Assembly: GCF_003709565.1 (NCBI RefSeq)
Contig: NZ_QNRC01000008.1
Coordinates: forward strand, 124,001 to 188,000
Source: Paracoccus sigandri
Lineage (GTDB): Bacteria > Pseudomonadota > Alphaproteobacteria > Rhodobacterales > Rhodobacteraceae
Reading direction: 5' to 3'
DNA length: 64,000 bases
Each line of letters opens with the position of its first letter. Positions within the stretch are counted from its first letter, which is position 1. The translations under genes were made by a program, and so were the position numbers. Below, in pieces: positions 63,888-64,000 of the stretch. A model generated the notes under the pieces. The model saw nothing but the letters and a program-made list of their open reading frames with translations, was not told where the DNA came from and did not search any database.

Positions 63888-64000
63888 GGCCGCAACCCGG
63901 CGCGGGGCGGCTTTCGCGCAACCGTTACGGGCCGATGCGGTGGCGGCAGTTGGCTTGGCCGCGCCGTTGGATTAGGTCTGCCGGATGCGATCGGGGTTTC
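63888..64000. other. window end, no complete gene
   Basis: 113 bases. An ATG at 63985 opens a frame that runs to the window edge, too short to judge. Confidence 0.3.

Overview
The window reads as chromosome of a high-GC alphaproteobacterium of the Rhodobacteraceae, most likely Paracoccus or a close relative. Support comes from a circularly permuted two-piece tmRNA gene whose tag reads ANDNRAPVALAA, an alphaproteobacterial SspB, fused IspDF and IorAB proteins, an NDUFA12 complex I subunit, a molybdenum formate dehydrogenase (fdsD), and a GTA-type endolysin/holin pair. Genus is inference from gene content.

1-24 kb is core genome. It holds the end of an fds formate dehydrogenase operon, a lipid kinase and phosphoesterase, the modABC molybdate transporter, rpsA, ihfB-lapA-trpF-GNAT-trpB, a DUF4893/DUF2237/DUF2332/pth block, clpP and clpX, a complex I subunit with mlaD and DUF2155, aat-accC-accB, hisA-hisF-hisE, fumC with three small co-transcribed genes, and sspB. 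Many neighbours overlap by ATGA, so they are probably translationally coupled.

24,452-34,663 is an integrated element of about 10.2 kb, bounded by the direct repeat GTGCAGGATT. It sits at the 3' end of the permuted ssrA gene and separates ssrA from sspB. It encodes a tyrosine integrase, an AlpA-like protein, a stand-alone DnaA domain IV protein, a divergent ribbon-helix-helix/DUF2158 pair, and a full set of head genes: connector, large terminase, HNH nuclease, HK97 capsid, prohead protease and portal. No tail, tape-measure, baseplate, lysis or polymerase gene is visible. This layout resembles a capsid-forming phage-inducible island that would need helper tails, and it is the most interesting object in the window.

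35-48 kb returns to core genes: a PaaI thioesterase, znuA facing znuCB across a Zur-type operator, ppaC with a HAD hydrolase, a MaoC hydratase behind a PhaR-type palindrome, ribF-ycgN-threonine aldolase, and cinA, pgpA, ispDF and purL. A probable small RNA with an anti-Shine-Dalgarno motif ends just upstream of purL.

48.5-64 kb holds a LysR gene divergent from fused iorAB, then murI and ccmE. Next comes an endolysin-holin pair behind a perfect CtrA box (TTAA-N7-TTAAC), as expected for gene transfer agent release. These are followed by an enoyl-CoA hydratase, ccmH and ccmF, NUDIX and DUF983 genes, and a c-di-GMP/NO signalling cluster. That cluster contains a PleD-like diguanylate cyclase without its phospho-acceptor, and an H-NOX-like protein without its heme ligand next to an HNOBA-GGDEF cyclase. 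A short GC-rich intergenic repeat family recurs at several places and has entered one coding region in frame.
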